From Oscillospiraceae bacterium (lineage in GTDB: Bacteria > Bacillota > Clostridia > Oscillospirales > Oscillospiraceae), in contig CACYWG010000002.1 of NCBI GenBank assembly GCA_902778115.1, positions 62,001 through 126,000 on the forward strand: a stretch of 64,000 nucleotides of DNA, given 5' to 3'. The stretch's first letter is position 1. Every line of letters begins with the position of its first letter. The notes under the pieces are model-generated. The model was not told where the DNA came from, made no database searches, and saw only the letters and a list, made by a program, of their open reading frames with translations. Made by a program: the position numbers and the translations under genes. Of this stretch, positions 56,029-64,000 are shown one piece after another.

Positions 56029-57196
56029 GCTCCAGCCTGATCCTTTCTGTGCCCTGCAGGGCCTCCTCCACCAGCGCCTGTACGTCCAGCGCGGCCTCCA
56101 CTTCCTCCACCTCGCTGATCTTCGGGCGGGTGCGGGGGTGGCGCGGTGTGAACACCGTGCAGCAGTCCTCGTAGGGCAGGATGGAGGTGTCGAAGGTGCC
56201 GATCCTGCGCGCCATCTGCACGATCTCCTCCTTGTCCATACCCACCAGCGGCTGCAGGGTCGGCAGATGGGTCACGGCCTGGGTGGAGGCCATGGCCTCC
56301 ATGGTCTGGCTGGCCACCTGGCCGAGGTTTTCGCCGGTGACGATGGCTTTCGCGCCGTTTTGTTCAGCGATGCGCTCGGCAATGCGCATCATGAAGCGGC
56401 GCATGATGAGCGTGAAATACTCCTCCGGGCACTTGTCGCGGATCTCCTCCTGGATATGCGTGAAGGGCACGACCTCCAGCGTCATGCGGCCGGTGTACTC
56501 GGTCAGCAGACGGGCAAGCTCGATCACCTTTTCCTTCGCCGCCTGAGAGGTATAGGGGAAGGAGAAATAATGGATCGGGATCAGGCGCACGCCGCGCTTG
56601 GCGATCATGTAGGTGGACACGGGGCTGTCGATGCCGCCGGACAGCAGCGTCACCGCCGTGCCGTTGGAGCCGACGGGCATGCCGCCCGCGCCGGGCACCG
56701 CCGCCGCGTGCACATAGGCCGCCAGGTCGCGGATCTCGATATACACAGTCAGCTCCGGCTCGTGTACGTCCACCGCCGTGCCGGGATAGGCCTCGGCCAG
56801 CTCCCCGCCGACGTACTGGCTGAGCTGGATGGAGGTCATCGGAAAACTCTTGTCGCTGCGCTTGGATTCGACCTTGAAGCTCTTCGCGCCGAGCATGTCG
56901 TCGCGCAGATACTCGATCGCGCGGCGCGCGATGGCCGCGGGATCCTTCTCGCAGGCTGCGGCGCGGCTGAGCTTGATGATGCCGAAGACCTTTTTCAGCG
57001 CCTCGAAGGCCGCGTCGATATCGGCGCTCTCGTCCTCCGCCTCCACGTAGACCGTGGACTGCAGGCAGTAGACGCGGAATTTGCCGAGCGGTGCAAGCCG
57101 GCGGCGGATACTGCCCATGAGCTTGAGCTCAAAGCTCTTGCGGTTGAGCCCCTTGAGCACGATCTCGCCCAGTTTGCAAAGAATGATATCGGTCAT
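56015..57196 (-). CDS. thiI: tRNA 4-thiouridine sulfurtransferase ThiI
   Basis: 393 residues: an N-terminal ferredoxin-like/THUMP region (about 1-165) and a PP-loop ATPase domain with LLSGGIDSPVSTYMIAKRG (about 185-200). It lacks the C-terminal rhodanese domain of the E. coli enzyme, as is usual in Bacillota, so sulfur must come from a cysteine desulfurase. It makes s4U8 in tRNA. It overlaps cinA by 14 bp. Confidence 0.96.
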   Translation of the reverse strand: MTDIILCKLGEIVLKGLNRKSFELKLMGSIRRRLAPLGKFRVYCLQSTVYVEAEDESADIDAAFEALKKVFGIIKLSRAAACEKDPAAIARRAIEYLRDDMLGAKSFKVESKRSDKSFPMTSIQLSQYVGGELAEAYPGTAVDVHEPELTVYIEIRDLAAYVHAAAVPGAGGMPVGSNGTAVTLLSGGIDSPVSTYMIAKRGVRLIPIHYFSFPYTSQAAKEKVIELARLLTEYTGRMTLEVVPFTHIQEEIRDKCPEEYFTLIMRRFMMRIAERIAEQNGAKAIVTGENLGQVASQTMEAMASTQAVTHLPTLQPLVGMDKEEIVQMARRIGTFDTSILPYEDCCTVFTPRHPRTRPKISEVEEVEAALDVQALVEEALQGTERIRLEHEEL

Positions 57197-57218
57197 ATAT
57201 AAATCACCTTTCCTTTTT

Positions 57219-57328
57219 GGCTTCCCCTGGAGGGGAAGCTGTCAGCGGAGCTGACTGATGAGGTGGAACGAAAGCTGGTATATCACCTCATCCGGCCCTT
57301 CGGGCCACCTTTCCCTTAAGGGGAAGGC

Positions 57329-57329
<1 letters not shown>
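57219..57329. repeat. dyad element C
   Basis: Starts with gcttcccctggaggggaagc and ends with ctttcccttaaggggaaggc. Between are ctgtcagcggagctgac..., gatgaggtg paired with cacctcatc, and ggcccttcgggcc. Closely related to element D (shared core ctgactgatgaggtg...cacctcatccg). It lies between yifB and thiI; its right end reaches the yifB stop codon. Confidence 0.85.
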
Positions 57330-58843
<1,514 letters not shown>

Positions 58844-58856
58844 AGCCTGTCCTCCT

Positions 58857-58892
58857 GTCAAAACAGGGGCACCGCGGTGCCCCTGTTTTGCT
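58857..58892 (-). terminator. hairpin between aspS and yifB
   Basis: Perfect 16-bp dyad (58859-58874/58875-58890), in the 52-bp space between the two genes. It may be a partial terminator or processing site. Confidence 0.7.
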
Positions 58893-58895
58893 GAT

Positions 58896-60662
58896 TTATT
58901 CCTCTTCCTTCGCGGTGACGGCGATGTGCAGCTCGTCAAGCTGCTTCTGCGTCACTTCGGAGGGCGCGTCCATCATCAGGTCCTGCGCGTTCTTGTTCAG
59001 CGGGAACGGGATGACCTCGCGGATCGTGTCCACGCCCGCCAGCAGCATGACCATGCGGTCCACGCCCGGGGCGATGCCGGCATGCGGGGGCGCGCCGTAG
59101 CAGAAGGCGTTGTACATGGCGGGGAATTTCTTCTTCACATCTTCCTCACCGAGGCGCACCATCTCAAAGGCCTTGACCATGATCTCGGGATCGTGGTTGC
59201 GCACGGCGCCGGAGGAGAGCTCCACGCCGTTGCAGACCAGGTCGTACTGGTCGGCCATGATGCTCAGCGGGTCGATCTCGCCGCGCTCGGCCTTCAGCAG
59301 GGTCTCCAGGCCGCCCTTGGGCATGGAAAACGGGTTGTGGCAGAATTCCAGTTCGCCGCTCTCCTCGCCGATCTCATACATCGGGAAGTCGGTGATCCAG
59401 CAGAACTCGTAGCGCTCCTTGTCAAAGTGACCGGGAACGGCGGGCCCGAAGGTCTTGATGGCGACGCCGATGGTCTTGACGGCAAGCGGACCGGCCGCCA
59501 GCAGCACCAGCGTGTTCGGCTCGAGCGGCAGGAAGCTCTTCGCCTTCTCGGCGTCCACAAACTTGGCGACGCCGCCGGCGATGGCGCCGGTCTCATCGGT
59601 CTTGAACCAGTAGCCCTTCGCGCCGGACTGCACCTCCACCTCGGCCAGCAGCTTGTCGATCTGCTTGCGCGTCAGCGTGCAGCCGGAAACCGGGACGGCC
59701 TTGACGGTCTGTCCCTGGAAGGGCGCAAACTCCGTGCCCTCGAAGAGCGCAGTGACGTCCCGCGCGGTCAGGTCGATGCGCAGGTCGGGCTTATCGGTGC
59801 CGTAAATCTCCAGCGCATCGAGATAGGCGATGCGGCGGAAGGGGGCGGAAGAGGCGATGTTATACGCGCCGTACTCGGCAAAGATCGGGGGCAGCACATC
59901 CTCGAGCACCGCGAACACATCCTCCTGGCTGGCGAAGGCCATCTCCATGTCGAGCTGATAGAACTCGCCGGGGCTGCGGTCGCCGCGGGCGTCCTCGTCG
60001 CGGAAGCAGGGGGCGATCTGGAAATAGCGGTCGAAGCCGGAGGTCATCAGCAGCTGCTTGAACTGCTGCGGCGCCTGCGGCAGCGCGTAGAACTTGCCGG
60101 GGTGCTTGCGGGAGGGCACCAGGTAGTCGCGCGCGCCCTCGGGAGAGGACACCGTGAGGATCGGGGTCGTAATCTCCAGGAAGCCGTGCTCGGTCATGGC
60201 GCGGCGCAGCGCGGACACCACGTTGCAGCGCAGAATGATGTTCTTCTTGACGTCAGGGTTGCGCAGGTCAAGGTAACGGTACTTGAGGCGCGCGCTCTCG
60301 TCCGCCTCACGGCTGCGGTTGATCTCAAAGGGCAGCTCGTTGTAGCGGCAGCGGCCGAGAACCTCGACCTTCGTGGGCACGACTTCAATGTCGCCGGTAG
60401 GGAGCTTGGGGTTCTTGCTGGCACGCTCGCGCACGACGCCCTCGACAGAGATCGTGGATTCCTTGTTGATGGCCTTGAAGGCGCGCATCATATCCTCGGT
60501 CTCCACAACGACCTGGGTGGTGCCGTAGAAGTCGCGCAACACGGCAAAGCCGAGGCTTGCGCCGACCTCGCGGAGGTTTTCCATCCAGCCGACGATTTTC
60601 ACCTGCTGACCCGCGTTTTCAAGCCGGAGCTCGCCGCAGGTATGGGTCCTGGACTGCATCAT
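58896..60662 (-). CDS. aspS: aspartyl-tRNA synthetase
   Basis: 588 residues, the bacterial-type AspRS with OB-fold anticodon-binding domain (RTHTCGELR..VKIVGWMENLREVG), class II core with motif 2 (FRDEDARGDRSPGEFYQLDME), an inserted GAD domain (about 290-420) and motif 3 GAPPHAGIAPGVDRMVML. Charges tRNA-Asp; whether it also misacylates tRNA-Asn cannot be decided here. Follows hisS on the same strand after dyad element D. Confidence 0.97.
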   Translation of the reverse strand: MMQSRTHTCGELRLENAGQQVKIVGWMENLREVGASLGFAVLRDFYGTTQVVVETEDMMRAFKAINKESTISVEGVVRERASKNPKLPTGDIEVVPTKVEVLGRCRYNELPFEINRSREADESARLKYRYLDLRNPDVKKNIILRCNVVSALRRAMTEHGFLEITTPILTVSSPEGARDYLVPSRKHPGKFYALPQAPQQFKQLLMTSGFDRYFQIAPCFRDEDARGDRSPGEFYQLDMEMAFASQEDVFAVLEDVLPPIFAEYGAYNIASSAPFRRIAYLDALEIYGTDKPDLRIDLTARDVTALFEGTEFAPFQGQTVKAVPVSGCTLTRKQIDKLLAEVEVQSGAKGYWFKTDETGAIAGGVAKFVDAEKAKSFLPLEPNTLVLLAAGPLAVKTIGVAIKTFGPAVPGHFDKERYEFCWITDFPMYEIGEESGELEFCHNPFSMPKGGLETLLKAERGEIDPLSIMADQYDLVCNGVELSSGAVRNHDPEIMVKAFEMVRLGEEDVKKKFPAMYNAFCYGAPPHAGIAPGVDRMVMLLAGVDTIREVIPFPLNKNAQDLMMDAPSEVTQKQLDELHIAVTAKEEE

Positions 60663-60685
60663 ATCTATATCATCCTTTCCTTATA

Positions 60686-60881
60686 AAGGCTTCCCCTTGA
60701 GGGGAAAACTCTCCCCGGCGGGGAGAGATGTCGGCGATGCCGACAGAGAGGGGGGTGGAAGCTGTCGCCGCAGGCGACTGATGAGGTGTATGGTAAAATC
60801 GGATGAACTGTGCCGCAGCGCGCGGCCACCTCATCCGCCCCAGTGTGCGCACTGGAGCACCTTCCCCTCAAGGGGAAGGCT
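60686..60881. repeat. dyad element D
   Basis: About 196 bp. Left end cttccccttgaggggaa, right end cttcccctcaaggggaag. Inside: ctctccccggcggggagag, tgtcggcgatgccgaca, ctgtcgccgcaggcgactgatgaggtg with a pairing cacctcatcc, and ccagtgtgcgcactgg. It lies between aspS and hisS, its right end 2 bp from the hisS stop. Confidence 0.85.
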
Positions 60882-60882
60882 G

Positions 60883-62241
60883 TTATTCCTTGATGACGGG
60901 TCTGGCGTTTCTCGCGTCCACGGCGGCGCGGATCTTCTGTGCTGCCTCCGCGGCGGAGACCTTCTGCTGCTCGCCGCTCGTCATGTCCTTGAGGGAGACA
61001 AGCCCCTCGGCGATCTCATCCTCGCCGAGCAGCAGCACGAAGGGCACGCCGATCCTGTCGGCATAGCTCATCTTGGCCTTGAATTTCTTTTTCTCGCCGT
61101 AGATCTGCGTCCTCACGCCAGCCTTCCGCAGCTCCGTGGCCGCAGAGACGGCAGCGGAAAGATCCTCGGTCATCGGGATCACCAGCGCATCGCAGGGCGC
61201 GGTGACGATCTCGTCAGACAGCAGGCCCTGCTCGCTGAGCACATAGAACAGCCGCGTCAGGCCGATCGAGATGCCGACGCCGGGCAGCTGCCGGTCGGTG
61301 TAGTATTCGGCCAGGTTGTCGTAGCGTCCGCCGGAGCAGACAGAGCCGATCTCGGGGTGGTCGGTCATCACGGTCTCGTAGACCGTGCCGGTGTAGTAGT
61401 CGAGGCCGCGGGCGATGGTGAGGTCGATGGCGAAGTTCTCCTCCGGCACGCCGAAGGCCGCGAGATATTTCGTGACCTCGATCAGCTCGTCCAGGCCCTG
61501 GTTGAAGGTCGGCTCGTTCATCTGGCGGTACTCCTCCAGACGGGAGAGCACATACTCGTTCGAGCCCTGGATGGCCATGAAGTCCAGCACGTTCTCGCTC
61601 TTGTCGGGCAGCATCTTCACTTCGTCAATGAGCAGCTGCTTGACCTTCTGCGGCCCGATCTTGTCCAGCTTGTCCACCGTGCGCATGATCTCGCCGGCCT
61701 TCTCGCTCATGCCGTTCATCGCGTAGAAGCCGTTGAGGAGCTTGCGGTTGTTGACCCGGATTTTAAATTTGCTCAATCCAAGGCGCGAGAAAGTATGGAA
61801 GATAATGGCGGGGATCTCCGCCTCGTTGCTGATATCCAGCTTCCCGTCGCCGATCACGTCGATATCGGCCTGGTAAAACTCGCGGAAGCGGCCGCGCTGG
61901 GCGCGCTCGCCGCGGTAGACCTTGCCGATCTGGTAGCGGCGGAAGGGGAAGGAGAGATTGGCGTAATTGGCGGCCACATATTTGGCCAGCGGCACCGTCA
62001 GGTCAAAGCGCAGCGCCAGATCGCTGTCGCCCTTCTGGAAGCGGTAGATCTGCTTTTCGGTTTCGCCGCCGCCCTTGGCCAGCAGCACCTCGGCCGATTC
62101 GATCACGGGCGTATCCAGCGGCGTAAAGCCGTAGACCGCGTAGCTCTCACGCAGGATCTGCAGCATGCGCTCGAACTTCATCTGCTCGGCGGGCAGCAGC
62201 TCCATAAAGCCCGACAGGGTGCGGGGATTGACTTTTGCCAT
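60883..62241 (-). CDS. hisS: histidyl-tRNA synthetase
   Basis: 452 residues. Class II motifs: YRFQKGDSDLALRFDLTVPLAKYV (motif 2 region), FRRYQIGKVYRGERAQRGRFREFYQADID, the HisRS-specific IARGLDYYTGTVYE, and a C-terminal HGTP anticodon domain (about 340-440). Start at 62241 follows AAAGGA; longer upstream frames have no binding site. No T-box is seen in the short leader. Confidence 0.96.
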   Translation of the reverse strand: MAKVNPRTLSGFMELLPAEQMKFERMLQILRESYAVYGFTPLDTPVIESAEVLLAKGGGETEKQIYRFQKGDSDLALRFDLTVPLAKYVAANYANLSFPFRRYQIGKVYRGERAQRGRFREFYQADIDVIGDGKLDISNEAEIPAIIFHTFSRLGLSKFKIRVNNRKLLNGFYAMNGMSEKAGEIMRTVDKLDKIGPQKVKQLLIDEVKMLPDKSENVLDFMAIQGSNEYVLSRLEEYRQMNEPTFNQGLDELIEVTKYLAAFGVPEENFAIDLTIARGLDYYTGTVYETVMTDHPEIGSVCSGGRYDNLAEYYTDRQLPGVGISIGLTRLFYVLSEQGLLSDEIVTAPCDALVIPMTEDLSAAVSAATELRKAGVRTQIYGEKKKFKAKMSYADRIGVPFVLLLGEDEIAEGLVSLKDMTSGEQQKVSAAEAAQKIRAAVDARNARPVIKE

Positions 62242-62259
62242 ATTGAAATCCTTTCTGCA

Positions 62260-62290
62260 AAGAAACACGGCGCGGCTTTGCCGCGCCGTG
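62260..62290 (-). terminator. terminator between mgsA and hisS
   Basis: Perfect 11-bp GC-rich stem (62266-62276/62280-62290) with a T-rich tail on the minus strand, 20 bp after the mgsA stop. hisS may depend on read-through or on a promoter I could not place. Confidence 0.75.
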
Positions 62291-62309
62291 GACGTTTCCG
62301 GTATTTGGC

Positions 62310-62717
62310 TCAGCGCTTGTTCTTGGGATTGACGATGTTGCGCCAGTCGAGGTCGCCGCGCCGCAGGCCCTGCACCAGTACCTCCGCCGTGGCGGCGTTG
62401 GTGGCAAAAGGGATCTGATATTGGTCGCACAGGCGCTCGACCTTATTGATATCGTCAAAGCCGCGGGGGTTGGCCGGGTCGCAGAAGAACAGCACCAGAT
62501 CGATCTCGTTGAAGGAGATGCGCGAGCCGATCTGCTGGGTACCGCCCTGCTCCGCATGCAGATACAGGGTCACCGGCAGCCCGGTCGCCTCCGTCACCAG
62601 TTTGCCGGTCACATGGGTCGCGCAGAGATTATGCTCTGCCAGGATCCCGCAGTAGGCGATGCAGAACTGCACCATCAGTTCCTTTTTCCGGTCATGGGCC
62701 ATGAGGGCAATATTCAT
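62310..62717 (-). CDS. mgsA: methylglyoxal synthase
   Basis: 135 residues. MNIALMAHDRKKELMVQFC, then NLCATHVTG (Thr-Gly-Lys motif), the phosphate-binding GGTQQIGSRI, and LVLFFCDP with the catalytic Asp, followed by DPANPRGFDD. Makes methylglyoxal from dihydroxyacetone phosphate when phosphate is short. Start at 62717 follows AAAGGAGA. In clostridia it often lies after the mre/mrd/min cell-shape genes, matching the PBP2 gene upstream. Confidence 0.96.
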   Translation of the reverse strand: MNIALMAHDRKKELMVQFCIAYCGILAEHNLCATHVTGKLVTEATGLPVTLYLHAEQGGTQQIGSRISFNEIDLVLFFCDPANPRGFDDINKVERLCDQYQIPFATNAATAEVLVQGLRRGDLDWRNIVNPKNKR

Positions 62718-62803
62718 CCGTTTCTCCTTTTCTTCTCGTTCCGTTTCAAAGCGTCCATTTATCATCAGCATTCATCAAAACACACTGCGGAAGCGGATAA
62801 ATA

Positions 62804-62832
62804 ATTATATACAGCCTCTGGCAATTATGCAA
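62804..62832 (-). promoter_or_regulatory. promoter for mgsA
   Basis: Minus strand: -35 TTGCAT (62827-62832), 17-bp spacer, perfect -10 TATAAT (62804-62809), just after the PBP2 stop codon. Confidence 0.7.
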
Positions 62833-62858
62833 CGATTTTTTGCAAAAAATGGTTGGTG

Positions 62859-64000
62859 TTACTTGAGAAACGCCATCTCCGGCTCGGAGGTGTCGGTGTA
62901 GCTCTTGATGTTGAAATAGGCATCCAGGATCTGCCGCGCCATGAAGGCGCAGTTGGCGCCGGCTTTGCCGCGCTCCACCACGATGGCGACCGCCACTTCC
63001 GGGTTGTCGAAGGGCGCATAGCAGATGAAGATGGCGTCGTTGACGATGTTTTCGCCCTTCTGGGCGGTACCGGTCTTGGCCGCGGTGCGCCGGGAATTAG
63101 GCATATCCACGAAATGCTTGGAGACGTTGTCGTTGAGCGGGGAGTTGGCCACCTGGCGCATACCTTCCTGCACCACGGCCCAGTTGTAGTCCGGGGAGTC
63201 GACGGTGCTGATCTCCAGAGGCTCGCGGGTATAGAGGCTTTCGGAGTAGTCGAAGGAGCGCACCTCGCCCAGGATGGAGGCCGAGTGCCGGTGGCCGGAG
63301 TTGGCCACGGTGGCGCAGTACTCCGCCAGCTGCAGCGGCGTGAAGATGCTGTCCGACTGGCCGATGGCCGCCTGCAGCGTGTCGCCCTGTCGCCACTCGG
63401 TGCCGGTATAGTTGGCGTGGTTGCGCTGGTTGGACATGTTGCCCACCGTCTCGGTCAGCTCGATGCCGGTGTGCTCGCCCAGGCCGAACTTGCGGGCATA
63501 CTGCTCCATGGCGTCGATGCCCAGCTTGTCGCCGACGGTGTAGAAGAAGTAGTTGCAGGAGTGCAGCAGCGCCGTGGTGATATTCAGCTCCGGGTGCGTG
63601 TAGTGCTCGTTGGGATTGGAGCTGGCGCGCCAGATCCAGCATTCAGGCGCGTAGCCGTCGGCCGCGTACTTGGTGAAGATACCCTCGCATTTGACGCGGT
63701 ATTCCGAGTCGATCAGGCCGGTGGACAGCGCCGCCATGGCCGTGCAGGGCTTGAAGGCAGAGCCGGGGGCGTAGGCGCCCATCAGCGCGCGGTTGAAAAG
63801 CGGCGCGTTCGGCATTTCCAGGAGCTCGGCGTATTTCTCAATGATGGTCGAGCCGTCATAGGTCGGCCAGCTGGCGATGGCCAGGGGCGCGCCGGTCTTC
63901 ACGTCCACCACGACGGCAGCGGCGCCGCTGATCTCCCAGTAACCGTCCTTGAAGTTCCAGTTGCCCTCGGCCTCCTCGGAGGCTTTTTCCAGCCGCCGCT
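62859..64000 (-). CDS. mrdA: penicillin-binding protein 2 (transpeptidase), C-terminal part
   Basis: The right edge cuts this gene; about 380 C-terminal residues are visible, all of them in the transpeptidase domain. The active-site motifs are present: SxxK as APGSAFKPCTAMA, SxN as LLHSCNYFFYTVG, and KTG as RRTAAKTGTAQKG. It cross-links peptidoglycan in the elongation (rod) complex outside the membrane. The dimerisation domain and membrane anchor should lie beyond the edge. The class B assignment (PBP2/MrdA rather than PBP3) rests on its closeness to mgsA and on WPTYDGSTIIEKYAELLE-like features; it is likely but not proven. Confidence 0.9.
   Translation of the reverse strand, partial: RRLEKASEEAEGNWNFKDGYWEISGAAAVVVDVKTGAPLAIASWPTYDGSTIIEKYAELLEMPNAPLFNRALMGAYAPGSAFKPCTAMAALSTGLIDSEYRVKCEGIFTKYAADGYAPECWIWRASSNPNEHYTHPELNITTALLHSCNYFFYTVGDKLGIDAMEQYARKFGLGEHTGIELTETVGNMSNQRNHANYTGTEWRQGDTLQAAIGQSDSIFTPLQLAEYCATVANSGHRHSASILGEVRSFDYSESLYTREPLEISTVDSPDYNWAVVQEGMRQVANSPLNDNVSKHFVDMPNSRRTAAKTGTAQKGENIVNDAIFICYAPFDNPEVAVAIVVERGKAGANCAFMARQILDAYFNIKSYTDTSEPEMAFLK

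Overview
This 64-kb window is a chromosomal segment of a GC-rich member of the Bacillota, most likely an uncultured gut Oscillospiraceae/Ruminococcaceae-type clostridium. This placement is inferred from the strong AGGAGG-type ribosome binding sites, the 17-bp-spaced TTGACA/TATAAT promoters, the sporulation-type YtvI, the infC-rpmI-rplT operon with a terminator-bearing leader, the zinc-type L31, the many Cys-anchored lipoproteins with Pro/Glu/Ala/Thr linkers, and the intergenic dyad repeats. No rRNA, tRNA, phage, transposase or CRISPR array was seen. It reads as core genome: about 66 genes densely packed in short operons, many with 4-bp ATGA overlaps.

Layout. 1-8.5 kb: a truncated membrane protein, an atypical FolD, an SPFH / zinc-ribbon / TPM-domain trio, an MBL-fold hydrolase, a VanY-like carboxypeptidase, a galactokinase-family protein and a DUF4342 protein. 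8.5-19.3 kb: proS, an SGNH hydrolase, a membrane operon whose first gene seems to start at ATC, a zinc-ribbon membrane protein in an operon with an ABC exporter, ytvI behind an attenuator-like leader, and a DUF378 protein. 19.3-23.6 kb: a tightly overlapped minus-strand operon (phosphatase-GNAT fusion, phosphoesterase, DUF1294, DUF1284, bioY) facing a degenerate PurN-like protein. 23.6-28.7 kb: two divergent potassium uptake systems, trkH-trkA and ktrB-ktrA.

28.7-37.1 kb is a nucleoside salvage district: a CAT-family acetyltransferase, tdk and udk on one strand, back to back with deoD and a BMP-type nucleoside ABC transporter (lipoprotein, ATPase, two permeases). deoC (52.9 kb) adds ribose-moiety catabolism. 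37.2-48.4 kb: a GH3 lipoprotein, an M3 peptidase lipoprotein, rsmE, a GNAT protein, rpmE, a parvulin-type foldase, a phosphoesterase, a DUF1858 redox protein, pta, a DUF5050 lipoprotein and tadA. 48.5-64 kb (mostly minus strand): a two-component system, infC-rpmI-rplT, deoC, an OB-fold protein, a sugE/gdx exporter with a candidate riboswitch, cinA, thiI, yifB/comM, aspS, hisS, mgsA and the C-terminal part of PBP2.

Non-coding structure is rich. There are three runs of tandem hairpins (about 2.83, 10.05 and 32.9 kb), one bracketed by a duplicated terminator; a 159-bp element with perfect 20-bp terminal inverted repeats (41,962); and four related dyad elements (48.4, 50.5, 57.2, 60.7 kb), one of which supplies the last codons of tadA. 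The most interesting leads are the two ATC-initiated genes, the sugE leader, the ytvI leader, the SPFH/zinc-ribbon/TPM trio, the zinc-ribbon/ABC operon, and two enzymes (FolD and PurN-like) lacking canonical catalytic residues.
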